Shown: in pieces, positions 52,495-62,244 of the stretch
How positions within the stretch are numbered: the first letter of the stretch is position 1
How the letters are laid out: every line of letters starts with the position of its first letter
Assembly: GCA_045128915.1 (NCBI GenBank)
Contig: JBGVIT010000067.1
Span: 62,001 to 126,000, forward strand
Direction of reading: 5' to 3'
Length of the DNA: 64,000 nt
From: RGIG9115 sp045128915
GTDB taxonomy: Bacteria > Bacillota > Clostridia > UBA1381
The notes under the pieces: generated by a model
What the model was told of the DNA's origin: nothing
Databases searched by the model: none
What the model saw: the letters and a program-made list of their open reading frames with translations, nothing else
Translations under genes and position numbers: made by a program

Positions 52495-54492
52495 TCAGGT
52501 CTGCCACGGAACTTCCTTTACATCGATTAAAGTATAAGCATCATCACCATCAAGATATAATGTTTCTTTCAAACGAATATCTCCTGCAGATGCACCTGCT
52601 AAAATTTCGTATTCACCCTTTTCAACAATCCATTCATGGAGTGAAACGTTATAATATTTAAAAGCATCCCATTCGATTTCAAAGTTGATTTGCTTTTCTT
52701 CTCCTGCTTTAAGGAATACCTTTTCAAAAGCACAAAGTTTTTTGTACGGCTTGATTACTGTACTTCTAACATCGTGTACATATAGTTGTACAACCTCCTT
52801 GCCGTCAACATCGCCTGTGTTTTTAACTTTCAGTGAAGCATAAACCTTACCGTCATTAATTTCAACATTTAAATCAGAATATTCATAGGTTGTATATGAC
52901 ACACCATGACCAAAGGGGTACCACAAACCATCAGGGTTTTCGTCATAATATCTGTATCCCACCATCTGTCCTTCTTTGTACCAGACCTTATCGCCATCGC
53001 CCGGATAATCAATGTCATCTCTTTCCTTAAGCACGAAGCTTTCAGAAAGCTTGCCCGACGGATTGACTTTACCGAAAATAATATCGGCAATAGCTTTTCC
53101 TCCGGCTTCACCGGTGTACCACTGCTGTATAATACCTTTAGCTCTTTTATTCCATCTGAAAGGAATTGAAGCACTACCGGTTTGAATTATAACCAATACA
53201 TTATCGCATTTATCACAAGCGTCATTTACCTCTTTATTAACATAACTGCAGAAATCAATAAAGTGTCTGTCTATATTTTCGCCTTCCTGCTCAAAGCCAT
53301 GATCTCGTCCGTCACCGATGAAAATAACTCTCATGTCTAAATCATCCTGCGGTTCAACAGTGGGCTCATATATAAGCTCAATACCTTCTTCTTCAGCGTA
53401 CTTCTTTATGTAATCAATAGGAATATCAATAGACTTTTTATCCGCCGGAACAAGAGAACTTCCGCCGCCCTGAATTTTAGGAGTATCGCCGAACAGCCCA
53501 AGCCCACGAACATCCACCCGCTTATATTTATTACGTGTTATAGGCAGGAGATTGTCATCATTTTTAAGCATAGTTATTGCTTCTGCAGCTGCTTCGTATG
53601 CGACACGGTGCTGTTTTTCCCTATCGTACTCACCGTTATCTATGTGCATTTCTTTAACTTTTTTTACAAATTCAAGCATTTTTATAACAGCGGCATCAAT
53701 CTCCTCCATTGTTACATAACCTGCTTCAAGACCGTTTTTAAGTCTTTCAATTATATTTTTTATTTCAGGCATCTGGAGATTTAGTGTAGCAGCTGCAACT
53801 CTTGAACTGTTATGCACTGCTCCCCAATCAGAAACTATCATTCCATCGTATCCCAACTCTTCTCTTAAAATAGTATTGAGAAGATATTTATTTTCAGAAC
53901 ACCATACACCATTGAGTTTATTATACGCACACATAACGCTTGTAGGGTTAGACTTCTTACAAACTATTTCAAATGGCTTGAGATAATATTCTCTCAATGT
54001 TCGTTCATCTATTTCAACGCTTACAATATGACGATCTATTTCCTGATTGTTAACAGCGTAATGCTTAAGAGAAGTGCCAATTCCCCGCTCCTGAACACCA
54101 TTTATGTATTCAGCTCCAAGCTCACCTGACAAATACGGATCTTCAGAGAAATACTCAAAATTTCTTCCGCATCGAGGAGTACGTTTCATATTTATTCCCG
54201 GTCCGAGAATCATTTCTACACCGATTTTACTGCAATCGTCAGCGATGGCATTTCCAACTTTTCTCACAAGAGCTCTGTTCCAAGTTGCACCAAGAGCTGC
54301 CGCAGTAGGATAACATACAGGACCGCCATCAATTCCGGAATTGTATTCTCTCACACCATGCGGGCCATCAGACATTCTTACAGCCGGAATGCCCAACCGT
54401 TCGATTTCGCGGGTTTTTAAGCCTGTACCCGTAAGCATTAAACACTTTTCTTCAAAAGTCATACGCTCTACAAGTTTTTTTAAATCGTCCAT
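52495..54492 (-). CDS. GH3 beta-glucosidase-like enzyme
   Basis: A 665-residue cytoplasmic enzyme with no signal peptide. The GH3 N-terminal barrel carries MSDGPHGVREY, GPGINMKRTPRCGRNFEYFS, KHYAVNNQE, and the nucleophile Asp in MIVSDWGAVH near residue 220. The second alpha/beta domain follows (AITMLKNDDNLLPI to about residue 520), then a fibronectin-III-like C-terminus (VKNTGDVDGKEVVQLYVHD). GH3 enzymes trim beta-linked glucose, xylose or other residues from imported oligosaccharides. It lies 31 bases upstream of the kinase gene on the same strand. Confidence 0.94.
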   Translation of the reverse strand: MDDLKKLVERMTFEEKCLMLTGTGLKTREIERLGIPAVRMSDGPHGVREYNSGIDGGPVCYPTAAALGATWNRALVRKVGNAIADDCSKIGVEMILGPGINMKRTPRCGRNFEYFSEDPYLSGELGAEYINGVQERGIGTSLKHYAVNNQEIDRHIVSVEIDERTLREYYLKPFEIVCKKSNPTSVMCAYNKLNGVWCSENKYLLNTILREELGYDGMIVSDWGAVHNSSRVAAATLNLQMPEIKNIIERLKNGLEAGYVTMEEIDAAVIKMLEFVKKVKEMHIDNGEYDREKQHRVAYEAAAEAITMLKNDDNLLPITRNKYKRVDVRGLGLFGDTPKIQGGGSSLVPADKKSIDIPIDYIKKYAEEEGIELIYEPTVEPQDDLDMRVIFIGDGRDHGFEQEGENIDRHFIDFCSYVNKEVNDACDKCDNVLVIIQTGSASIPFRWNKRAKGIIQQWYTGEAGGKAIADIIFGKVNPSGKLSESFVLKERDDIDYPGDGDKVWYKEGQMVGYRYYDENPDGLWYPFGHGVSYTTYEYSDLNVEINDGKVYASLKVKNTGDVDGKEVVQLYVHDVRSTVIKPYKKLCAFEKVFLKAGEEKQINFEIEWDAFKYYNVSLHEWIVEKGEYEILAGASAGDIRLKETLYLDGDDAYTLIDVKEVPWQT

Positions 54493-54594
54493 CGTATATA
54501 CTTCCTTTCAGACATCTTTTGTTGTATATATAATATCATAAACAAGGCACTAAATACAATTAACCGATAAATAAATCAATATACATATTTACAA

Positions 54595-55398
54595 TTAATT
54601 AATATCTGGTATTTTCTTATACAAAGACGGACTGACTCCAACATACTTTTTAAAAACCGTCGTAAAATAGCTGTGATTTTGAAAACCTAATTCCTCACAT
54701 ATTTCTTTGACTGACTTTTCTGAATTTCTAAGAAGTATTTTTGCTTTTTGAACGCGAATGAGATTTGAGTATTCAACCGGTCTGTAACCGGTATATTTTT
54801 TGAATATGCGACAGAAATGCTCCTCTGATATTCCAAGCTGCTTAACAAGCGGCGAAAGGTCATTGTTGTTTGTTCTCGAAAGATAACTCATAGCCAGAGT
54901 AATTTTATGTATTTTATCATTATCACTTTTTGCCGGCTCAGCAAAAACATCACTAAGTTCAAGCAGCAGCATATACAGTTCAGCACTTTGTTTCTTACAG
55001 CTCATCGGGTTGCCTTTATATTCATACAGCACCTTGTATTTATTAACAAAGTCAACCTTTGAACTGATATTTTTGCATACAACAGGTTCAAAATTAAAAA
55101 AATTACTGCATCCGCAGCCGTTAAATGTAATGAATATAGTTTCCCAATCAGGCTGTATAACAAAATACTCATGCGGTGTATTGGGCGGAAGATAGAAAAT
55201 CGAATCACTATCGAGTATGTATGTTTCTCCGTTTATATAGCATCCGCCTTTGCCTTTCACAACATATAACAGCTGGTGATCTTCTATTCCCAAAGGCCTA
55301 TGAACCACATGCTGCTTTTTAGGATTTCCTATGGTCGCGATGTAAAAGGGAAGCTTCTTTTCCTGTCGCGTAACAATAGGGGTATATTTAGTAAACAT
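54595..55398 (-). CDS. AraC-family regulator with cupin sensor domain
   Basis: A 267-residue one-component transcription factor. The N-terminal cupin-like arm spans about residues 20-110 (HQLLYVVKGKGGCYINGETY, FYLPPNTPHEYF), the usual sugar-binding module. The C-terminal AraC helix-turn-helix pair spans about 165-265 (LSPLVKQLGISEEHFCRIFK, VKEICEELGFQNHSYFTTVF). It lies between GH3 and the divergent GH2 gene, which it probably activates in response to a sugar. GAGGTG precedes the ATG. A TTGATT-17-TATTAT promoter lies at 55439-55467. Confidence 0.93.
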   Translation of the reverse strand: MFTKYTPIVTRQEKKLPFYIATIGNPKKQHVVHRPLGIEDHQLLYVVKGKGGCYINGETYILDSDSIFYLPPNTPHEYFVIQPDWETIFITFNGCGCSNFFNFEPVVCKNISSKVDFVNKYKVLYEYKGNPMSCKKQSAELYMLLLELSDVFAEPAKSDNDKIHKITLAMSYLSRTNNNDLSPLVKQLGISEEHFCRIFKKYTGYRPVEYSNLIRVQKAKILLRNSEKSVKEICEELGFQNHSYFTTVFKKYVGVSPSLYKKIPDIN

Positions 55399-55438
55399 AA
55401 CTGCACCTCAAAAGTCAAAATATTAACAATATAATTTG

Positions 55439-55467
55439 ATAATACCATATTTACACAAGAAAATCAA
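55439..55467 (-). promoter_or_regulatory. Promoter of the AraC-family regulator gene
   Basis: Minus-strand TTGATT (55462-55467), 17-base spacer, TATTAT (55439-55444). Confidence 0.6.
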
Positions 55468-55513
55468 CATTAAAAACATCAAAATCCATATAATTTATAT
55501 CAAAAAAATTGGA

Positions 55514-55542
55514 TTGACAGATAATTTTTACCATGTTATACT
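55514..55542 (+). promoter_or_regulatory. Promoter of the GH2 gene
   Basis: TTGACA (55514-55519), 17-base spacer, TATACT (55537-55542), 27 bases before the ATG. About 46 bases separate it from the divergent AraC promoter, leaving room for a shared operator. Confidence 0.8.
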
Positions 55543-55569
55543 TTAGAAAAAAAAGAAAGGTGATTTAAT

Positions 55570-58560
55570 ATGGAGCGATATAATGATTTGAAAATTGTTT
55601 CAGAAAACCGCGAAAAGCAAAGGGCCTATTACATTCCCTATAATTCTATCGAAAGTGCTTTATCAAAAGACAGAAATAATTCGGACGCTTATATTCTTCT
55701 CAATGGTACATGGAATTTTAAATATTTGGAGTGCCCGCAGGATATTCCGGATGATATAGATGCTATTAAATTTGAAGAAACCATTCCGGTTCCGTCTTGT
55801 TGGGAATGCTATGGATATGGTCAAATTCAATATACAAACATAAACTATCCTTTTCAGTACGATCCCCCATATACTGAAACTCTGAATCCCGTTGGCGTTT
55901 ACAGCCGGAATTTTGAAGTAAACACCGAAAATAACAATAAAACTTATATAGTATTTGAAGGTGTAAGCAGTTACTTTGAGCTTTACTTTAACGGAAAGTA
56001 TGTCGGCATGAGCAGAGGCTCGCATCTTCAGGCAGAATTTGATATAACAAATTTTATATCAAACGGCTCAAATAACATTACGGTTGCAGTATATACTCAC
56101 AATGCTGAAAGCTATCTTGAAGATCAGGATTATTTCCGTTATCATGGAATTTTCAGAGATGTTTATATACTGAACCGTCCTGAAAATCATATAAAGGACA
56201 TATACATAAAGCCTGATATTTCAGGAAATGTAGAAACACAAGTAACATTTTCCGGCGAAGATATGCCATATGAATTTTACATATTGCTCCCTGACGGAAC
56301 AAAAACAACAAAAGTGAACAATCCAAAGCTATGGTCTGCAGAACACCCAAATTTGTACGATGCCATAATTGAGTGTAACGGTGAATTCATACTGAAAAGC
56401 ATTGGTTTCAGAACTATATCCACATCAGAAAATGGCGAGCTTCTTATAAACGGAGTTTCTGTTAAATTAAAGGGTGTAAACCGTCATGATTCACATCCGG
56501 TGAATGGTTGGTGCACCACAACCGAGGATATGATTGGCGATATTGTTTTAATGAAGCAAAACAACATTAACTGCATAAGAACATCACACTACCCAAACCA
56601 TCCACATTTCCTTGAACTTTGTGACCAATACGGAATGTATGTTATGGACGAATGTGATTATGAAACACATGGTGTTGAACATGCTTTCGGTCTTTGTTCT
56701 TTAGCATCCATTGATGAAATTGCTTCAAATCCGGCTTGGACTGCATCCATGCTTGACAGAATGGAGAGAATGGTAGAACGCGATAAAAACGCACCCTCAA
56801 TTATATCATGGTCTCTTGGTAACGAGGGACAGTTTGGAAAAAACCATGTCCTGATGTCAGAACAGACTAAAAAACGCGATAATACAAGACTTATACATTA
56901 CGAAAGAACCGCTTTCCCGAACAAAGCTTATGGCGCAGACCAGATTAAAATTGATCCGTGTGTCGATATAATCAGCCGTATGTACACAAGTCTTCCAAAC
57001 CTTGAAATTCAGGGCAATATGACAAATGATCCAAGACCATATTTCCTTGCAGAATACGGACATGCAATGGGACTTGGCCCCGGAGAATTAAAGGATTATT
57101 GGTCTCTAATTTATAAATATCCAAGACTTATCGGCGGATGTATCTGGGAATGGTGCGACCATGCGGTTTTGAAAAAGCTCCCTGACGGAAAAGAAGGTTA
57201 CATTTACGGCGGAGACAGCGGAGAATTCCCCCATGACGGAAACTTCTGCTGTGACGGACTTGTGTTCCCTGACCGCACTCCATCAACCGGACTTATGGAG
57301 TACAAAAAGGTTATACAGCCAATTCGTATCAGTTGTATTGACGCTTCAAGTGGTACATTTGAAATTGAAAATTTGTTTGATTTTTCTGACCTTGCTCACT
57401 TCCAATTTGAATACAAGGTACGTGTTGATAACAAATTTGTAGAGGAGTCAGAATTTGAACTTTCGCTTGCTCCGCACGACAAGAAAACGTTCACAATTAA
57501 TTACAAAATGCCAACCGGATGCAAACATGGTGCTTTCATAGAAATATACATGAACAGCAAAACAGAAACCTTATGGTGCGAAAATGGGCATAACTTGGCG
57601 TGGGAACAATTTACATTGCCCGTAGAATGTAAAAAAACCGATAAAATCCGCACATATCCAGAAAATGTAGTGTGTGAAAAGCGTTTTATAACCGTGTCAG
57701 CAAAAAAATATGTATTTATATTGGATACTGCAAAAGGTATGATATCTTCCATAAAGGAAAATGGGCGCGAGCTTCTTAAAAGAACTTCGGATATGGTTAT
57801 GTGGAGAGCTGTTATCGATAATGAGCGATATGATAAAGCTGCATGGATAAATGAACACTTCCACAAATCATTCTTTAAAGTAAGAAGCTATACCACAACA
57901 AAAACAGAAGCTTCATTTATAGTGTCATTCAATGGTGTTCTTGGAGCTAACAGCAGACTTGGTGTATATGAGATTAATATGGATTATATTTTCTCAAACG
58001 AAGGTGTTACCGTTAAAATCAATGCAATCAAAAACAAACAATTAAAAGGTATGAACCGTTCATCATCTGAAGAAAGTGACCTTGATTTAAATCTCAAAAC
58101 TGAAATGAAAGAAATACCGAGATTCGCTATAAGATTCCCGTTTGTAAAAGAATTTGAAGATTTGGAGTATTTCGGAAAAGGCGACAAAGAGTGTTACATC
58201 GACTATCAGGAACATGCAAAAATGGGATTATGGAATTCAACCGTTACAGCAGAGTATGAACCGTATATACGACCTCAGGAGTGTGGAAATCACATTAACG
58301 TAAATTATTTAAAAATTTCTGACAAATCAAACTTTGTCGAATTTACGGGAGAAAATAAATTTGAGTTTTCGGCTCTCCACTATACAGTAGAAGAACTTGA
58401 CAACGCAGCCCATACATTTGAGCTTACCGAGTCAGACAGTACAGAAGTTTTGATATGCTACAAAAACAGAGGTATAGGCTCACACAGCTGTGGTCCTGAA
58501 TTGTTAGACAAATACAGAATAACTGATACGAATATAGACTTCAAATTTAATATTCAGTAA
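55570..58560 (+). CDS. GH2 beta-galactosidase (LacZ type)
   Basis: A 996-residue cytoplasmic enzyme. The sugar-binding jelly-roll is at about residues 40-210 (LLNGTWNFKY, FEGVSSYFELYFNGKYVGMS). The barrel includes GVNRHDSHP, the acid/base Glu in SWSLGNEGQFG near residue 417, and the nucleophile Glu in FLAEYGHAMGLGPG near 494, followed by GGCIWEWCDH. The C-terminal part (about 700-990) is the LacZ small-chain-like beta domain. Specificity for galactose is the default for this subfamily but related enzymes act on other beta-linked sugars. AAAGGTG precedes the ATG. It is divergent from the AraC regulator and ends in a terminator. Confidence 0.93.
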   Translation: MERYNDLKIVSENREKQRAYYIPYNSIESALSKDRNNSDAYILLNGTWNFKYLECPQDIPDDIDAIKFEETIPVPSCWECYGYGQIQYTNINYPFQYDPPYTETLNPVGVYSRNFEVNTENNNKTYIVFEGVSSYFELYFNGKYVGMSRGSHLQAEFDITNFISNGSNNITVAVYTHNAESYLEDQDYFRYHGIFRDVYILNRPENHIKDIYIKPDISGNVETQVTFSGEDMPYEFYILLPDGTKTTKVNNPKLWSAEHPNLYDAIIECNGEFILKSIGFRTISTSENGELLINGVSVKLKGVNRHDSHPVNGWCTTTEDMIGDIVLMKQNNINCIRTSHYPNHPHFLELCDQYGMYVMDECDYETHGVEHAFGLCSLASIDEIASNPAWTASMLDRMERMVERDKNAPSIISWSLGNEGQFGKNHVLMSEQTKKRDNTRLIHYERTAFPNKAYGADQIKIDPCVDIISRMYTSLPNLEIQGNMTNDPRPYFLAEYGHAMGLGPGELKDYWSLIYKYPRLIGGCIWEWCDHAVLKKLPDGKEGYIYGGDSGEFPHDGNFCCDGLVFPDRTPSTGLMEYKKVIQPIRISCIDASSGTFEIENLFDFSDLAHFQFEYKVRVDNKFVEESEFELSLAPHDKKTFTINYKMPTGCKHGAFIEIYMNSKTETLWCENGHNLAWEQFTLPVECKKTDKIRTYPENVVCEKRFITVSAKKYVFILDTAKGMISSIKENGRELLKRTSDMVMWRAVIDNERYDKAAWINEHFHKSFFKVRSYTTTKTEASFIVSFNGVLGANSRLGVYEINMDYIFSNEGVTVKINAIKNKQLKGMNRSSSEESDLDLNLKTEMKEIPRFAIRFPFVKEFEDLEYFGKGDKECYIDYQEHAKMGLWNSTVTAEYEPYIRPQECGNHINVNYLKISDKSNFVEFTGENKFEFSALHYTVEELDNAAHTFELTESDSTEVLICYKNRGIGSHSCGPELLDKYRITDTNIDFKFNIQ

Positions 58561-58567
58561 ATGAAAA

Positions 58568-58603
58568 TGAACTGTTACAATTATTGTAACAGTTCATTTT
58601 TAT
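58568..58603 (+). terminator. Terminator after the GH2 gene
   Basis: Perfect 13-bp stem TGAACTGTTACAA/TTGTAACAGTTCA with a three-base loop, followed by TTTTTATTT. Confidence 0.9.
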
Positions 58604-58632
58604 TTGACAAAGCAACGAATATGATATATAAT
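58604..58632 (+). promoter_or_regulatory. Promoter of mnmM
   Basis: TTGACA (58604-58609), 17-base spacer, TATAAT (58627-58632), 32 bases before the ATG and directly after the preceding terminator. Confidence 0.88.
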
Positions 58633-58663
58633 TTTAGCAACAAAACCAAAGGAGCTCAAATAT

Positions 58664-59218
58664 ATGCTGCAACCACAAACCTTTACAGAATACTACATAA
58701 ATTGTTATATCTCCCCCGGTGATGTAGTTATAGATGCGACCGCAGGAAACGGCAATGATACACTTAAGCTATGCAACGCTGTTGGCAAAAATGGCAAAGT
58801 GTATGCATTTGACATTCAGAAGTCTGCTTTGAATTCAACTAAAAAATTATTGGATGACAACGGATTAAACGCCCTGCTTATACACGATTCACATTCTAAT
58901 CTTGATTTTTATATTAAAGAAAAGGTAAAAGGAGTTATATTTAACCTTGGATACTTACCGGGCGGTGACCACACCATACAAACCAAAGGTATAACCACAA
59001 CAGAAGCTATTGAAAAATCACTAAATATTCTTGATGATGACGGATTTATATGCATAACCGTTTATTATGGCAAGAATTCAGGAACCGAGGAAAAAGATAT
59101 CTTGATGGAATATTTAAAACACATTAATCATAAAAAATATACTGTTCTGGTTCATGACTTTTACAACAGACCAAACAACCCACCATTGACAGTTGTTATT
59201 ACAAAAAACAAACTATAA
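58664..59218 (+). CDS. mnmM: tRNA wobble-uridine methyltransferase MnmM (YtqB family)
   Basis: A 184-residue class I SAM-dependent methyltransferase of the YtqB/rRNA_methylase family, which in B. subtilis completes mnm5s2U at tRNA position 34. Visible motifs are the SAM-binding loop IDATAGNGNDTLKLC near residue 25, YAFDIQ near 49, and the family block IFNLGYLPGGDHTIQT near 95, where NLGYLP replaces the usual NPPY. The C-terminus (HDFYNRPNNPPLTVVITK) also fits. AAGGAG precedes the ATG. Monocistronic between its own promoter and a terminator. An rRNA-methylase label in older annotation would mean the same family. Confidence 0.88.
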   Translation: MLQPQTFTEYYINCYISPGDVVIDATAGNGNDTLKLCNAVGKNGKVYAFDIQKSALNSTKKLLDDNGLNALLIHDSHSNLDFYIKEKVKGVIFNLGYLPGGDHTIQTKGITTTEAIEKSLNILDDDGFICITVYYGKNSGTEEKDILMEYLKHINHKKYTVLVHDFYNRPNNPPLTVVITKNKL

Positions 59219-59226
59219 TAATTAAT

Positions 59227-59266
59227 AAAAAACCGCTTGTTCATTATTGAACAAGCGGTTTTTATT
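59227..59266. terminator. Bidirectional terminator between mnmM and proC
   Basis: Perfect stem AAAAACCGCTTGTTCA/TGAACAAGCGGTTTTT with a four-base loop. It serves both converging genes. Confidence 0.9.
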
Positions 59267-59274
59267 GCAAATAA

Positions 59275-60066
59275 TCAGTTATTCATTTTTTTTGACTTTT
59301 CTATGCAAGCTTTCATGGCTTTTATAACAGCGTTTCTAAATCCGCTTTTTTCCAAGCTTGCAACGGCATCTATTGTAGTTCCGCCGGGAGAGCATACCAT
59401 GTCTTTAAGTTCGCCGGGATGCTTGCCGGTTTCAAGCACCATTTTTGCACTTCCAAGAACAGCCTGAGCCGCAAACTTATATGCAGAATCTCTGGTCATA
59501 CCTCCTTGAACTGCACCGTCAGCCATAGCTTCTATAAACATAAAAACATAAGCCGGCGATGAACCGCTGACTGCTGTTACCGTATCCATTAATTTCTCTG
59601 ACAACTTCTCACACTTACCCATTTGAGAAAAGATATTTACAACAGAATCAGCATCCTGCTCAGCAGCTTTATTAGAGCAAACCGCACTCATTCCTTCTCC
59701 TACCAAAGCAGGAGTGTTAGGCATAACACGAACAATCTTTTTGTCCTTTCCGAAAAGTTCTTCTAATTGTTCTATTCCCTTACCTGCCGCAATAGAAACT
59801 ATAACAGTACTATTTTTAATACTATCCTTAATTTCGTCTGCTACAATGCCGATAATATTTGGTTTTACGCATAAAAACAGCATGTCTGCCTGCAATGCTA
59901 CTGACACATTACTATCAGAAACTACGACTCCAAATTTTTCTTTCAAAGAGTCAAGTGCATATTTGTTTTTATCAGATACCATAATATTATCCGAAGCCAC
60001 GCCCGACGATACCAAGCCGCCGATTATGGCACTTGCCATGTTTCCTCCACCGATAAATCCTATCAT
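59275..60066 (-). CDS. proC: Pyrroline-5-carboxylate reductase
   Basis: Reduces pyrroline-5-carboxylate to proline with NAD(P)H. The 263-residue protein has the Rossmann start MIGFIGGGNMASAIIGGL, LFLCVKPN, RVMPNTPALVGEG near residue 115, and the C-terminal catalytic block TAVSGSSPAYVFMFIEAMAD near 165 followed by HPGELKDMVCSPGGTTI. It is 11 bases after the pseudouridine synthase gene and is the last gene of the argG-argH-rluB-proC run; all but rluB serve glutamate-family amino-acid synthesis. Confidence 0.96.
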   Translation of the reverse strand: MIGFIGGGNMASAIIGGLVSSGVASDNIMVSDKNKYALDSLKEKFGVVVSDSNVSVALQADMLFLCVKPNIIGIVADEIKDSIKNSTVIVSIAAGKGIEQLEELFGKDKKIVRVMPNTPALVGEGMSAVCSNKAAEQDADSVVNIFSQMGKCEKLSEKLMDTVTAVSGSSPAYVFMFIEAMADGAVQGGMTRDSAYKFAAQAVLGSAKMVLETGKHPGELKDMVCSPGGTTIDAVASLEKSGFRNAVIKAMKACIEKSKKMNN

Positions 60067-60077
60067 TTTAATTCTCC

Positions 60078-60794
60078 TTACGAATTCATTAAAGTGCTGA
60101 TCTCATGACTTGTCAAATAGCGCCAATGACCAACCGGCACATTACCAAGCTCGACTGAACCGATTTTAATTCGTTTCAAATATGAAACGTGGCATCCGAC
60201 TGCCTCAAACATCTTTCGCACTTGTCTGTTTCTACCTTCATGAATGGTAATATAGAATGTGGTCTTTCCTTTTTCTGCATCAATCATTTCAACTTCTGCA
60301 GGGCTCGTGGTATAATCATCTATTTTGACACCACGTCTTAGTCTTGCAAGTCCTTTTATGGTTATTCCGCCTTTAATCTCTACATAATAAGTCTTCGTAG
60401 TTTTAAACTTAGGATGAGTGACACGATAATTAAAATCACCATCATTTGTAAGCAAAAGCAGGCCCTCTGTTTCATAATCCAGACGCCCAACAGGTACTAC
60501 CCTTGCCTTTAAATCAACAAGGTCGGTTACGCAAGGTCTGTCAAATTGGTCTTTTACAGTTGTAACATATCCTGCAGGCTTATTGAGCATTATATAGTAT
60601 TTCTTAGTGGTGATTTTAAGCTCTTCACCATCAAGAAAAACTTTGTCAGCACCTATTTCCACTTTAACACCCATTTCGCGAACCACTTCGCCATTGACTT
60701 TAACTCTTCCGGCACTGATATGCTCTTCTGCAGCACGTCTTGAAGCTGCACCGCACATTGCTATATATTTTTGTAAGCGTACAATTTCGCCCAT
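60078..60794 (-). CDS. rluB: Ribosomal pseudouridine synthase (RluB/RsuA family)
   Basis: A 238-residue enzyme that converts a uridine of rRNA to pseudouridine. It starts with an S4 RNA-binding domain at about residues 5-60 (VRLQKYIAMCGAASRRAAEE, GRVKVNGEVVREMG). The catalytic domain carries VPVGRLDYETEGLLLLTNDG near 98 with the catalytic Asp, and KTYYVEIKG and EGRNRQVRKMFEAVG later on. The RluB/RsuA split cannot be decided with certainty. It lies 17 bases after argH. Confidence 0.9.
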   Translation of the reverse strand: MGEIVRLQKYIAMCGAASRRAAEEHISAGRVKVNGEVVREMGVKVEIGADKVFLDGEELKITTKKYYIMLNKPAGYVTTVKDQFDRPCVTDLVDLKARVVPVGRLDYETEGLLLLTNDGDFNYRVTHPKFKTTKTYYVEIKGGITIKGLARLRRGVKIDDYTTSPAEVEMIDAEKGKTTFYITIHEGRNRQVRKMFEAVGCHVSYLKRIKIGSVELGNVPVGHWRYLTSHEISTLMNS

Positions 60795-60811
60795 AGTATT
60801 CTAATTCTCCT

Positions 60812-62188
60812 TTAAGCATTCAGTTGAGCTTCTGCTTTGCTGATAGCGTTCAAAACCATTTCTTTTGCAGGTCCGCCAATAACATTTCTGTCATTCACAC
60901 ACGTTTCCATACTTATTGCGTCATATACATCATTATCAATTAATTCAGAAAATTCTTTATATATCTGAATACTTAAATCATCAAGCGCACAATCACGTTC
61001 AACACAGTAATACACAGCTTTTCCAACTACTGAATGCGCTTCTCTGAAAGGCATACCCTTTTTAACAAGATAATCAGCTAAGTCAGTAGCATTGGTAAAA
61101 CCGCCCTTTGATCCTTCATACATACGCTTACGATTAATTTTCATAGTATTAATCATTTTTGTGAACACATCAAGACAAAGTTTAACTGTATCGACACTAT
61201 CAAATATCGGCTCTTTATCTTCCTGCATATCTTTGTTGTATGCAAGAGGAATACCTTTCATTGTAGTAAGCAATCCCATAAGATGACCATAAACACGTCC
61301 TGTTTTACCTCGTATAAGCTCAGCAACATCGGGATTTTTCTTCTGCGGCATGATAGAACTTCCGGTAGAATATGCATCGTCCATCTCAACAAAAGCAAAT
61401 TCATTAGTTGACCAAAGTATAAGTTCTTCACAAAAACGACTGAGATGCATCATTACAACACTAAGGCATGATGCAAGCTCAATACAGAAATCTCTATCGG
61501 AAACACCGTCAAGAGAGTTCATAGTCACATTTGGAAATCCAAGCTGTTGAGCCACATACTCTCTGTCAAGAGGATATGTTGTTCCTGCAAGCGCTCCGCT
61601 TCCAAGAGGCATTATGTTCATTCTCTTTTGACAGTCTGCCAATCTTTCACAGTCACGCGTAAACATTTCATAATATGCCATAGCGTGATGTGCGAAAGTA
61701 ATAGGCTGCGCTTTTTGGAGATGTGTATAACCGGGCATGATAGTATCAACATTGTCTTTTGCAAGATTTACAAGAGATTTTCTTAATGCTTTTAATAGTG
61801 CATCAATTTCGCATGATTCGTCCATAAGATACATTCTTATATCAAGTGCAACCTGATCATTACGACTGCGACCTGTATGCAACCGCTTTCCTGCATCTCC
61901 TATTCTTTCAGTGAGAAGCTTTTCGATATTCATATGGATATCCTCAGCGTCAATTTCAAATTCAACCAATCCTGAATCTATATCCTTTTCTATCTCAAGC
62001 AAGCCTGCAATGATTTTTTCACTATCATCAGCAGGTATTATTCCCTGCTTACCAAGCATTTTTGCGTGGGCAATACTTCCTTTTATATCCTGCTTATACA
62101 TTCTGGCATCAAATCTGATTGATGAATTGAAATCATCAACACACTTATCAGTGCTTTTCTGAAATCTGCCACCCCATAGTTTTGCCAT
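60812..62188 (-). CDS. argH: Argininosuccinate lyase
   Basis: Splits argininosuccinate into arginine and fumarate, the last step of arginine synthesis. The 458-residue protein begins MAKLWGGRFQKSTD, has GRSRNDQVALDIRMYL near residue 112, GYTHLQKAQPITF near 155 with the His, and the fumarase-superfamily signature TGSSIMPQKKNPDVAELIRG near 275. GAAAGGAAAG precedes the ATG. It follows argG after a hairpin. Confidence 0.97.
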   Translation of the reverse strand: MAKLWGGRFQKSTDKCVDDFNSSIRFDARMYKQDIKGSIAHAKMLGKQGIIPADDSEKIIAGLLEIEKDIDSGLVEFEIDAEDIHMNIEKLLTERIGDAGKRLHTGRSRNDQVALDIRMYLMDESCEIDALLKALRKSLVNLAKDNVDTIMPGYTHLQKAQPITFAHHAMAYYEMFTRDCERLADCQKRMNIMPLGSGALAGTTYPLDREYVAQQLGFPNVTMNSLDGVSDRDFCIELASCLSVVMMHLSRFCEELILWSTNEFAFVEMDDAYSTGSSIMPQKKNPDVAELIRGKTGRVYGHLMGLLTTMKGIPLAYNKDMQEDKEPIFDSVDTVKLCLDVFTKMINTMKINRKRMYEGSKGGFTNATDLADYLVKKGMPFREAHSVVGKAVYYCVERDCALDDLSIQIYKEFSELIDNDVYDAISMETCVNDRNVIGGPAKEMVLNAISKAEAQLNA

Positions 62189-62211
62189 AGCTACTTTCCT
62201 TTCTTTAACAC

Positions 62212-62236
62212 AAAAATCCGCATAGTGCGGACTTTT
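62212..62236 (-). terminator. Hairpin between argG and argH
   Basis: Minus-strand stem AAAAGTCCGCA/TGCGGATTTTT with a CTA loop (one mismatch) and a T tract, nine bases after the argG stop. It has the form of an intrinsic terminator, so argH and the genes after it are probably expressed by read-through. Confidence 0.7.
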
Positions 62237-62244
62237 GTTAATTA

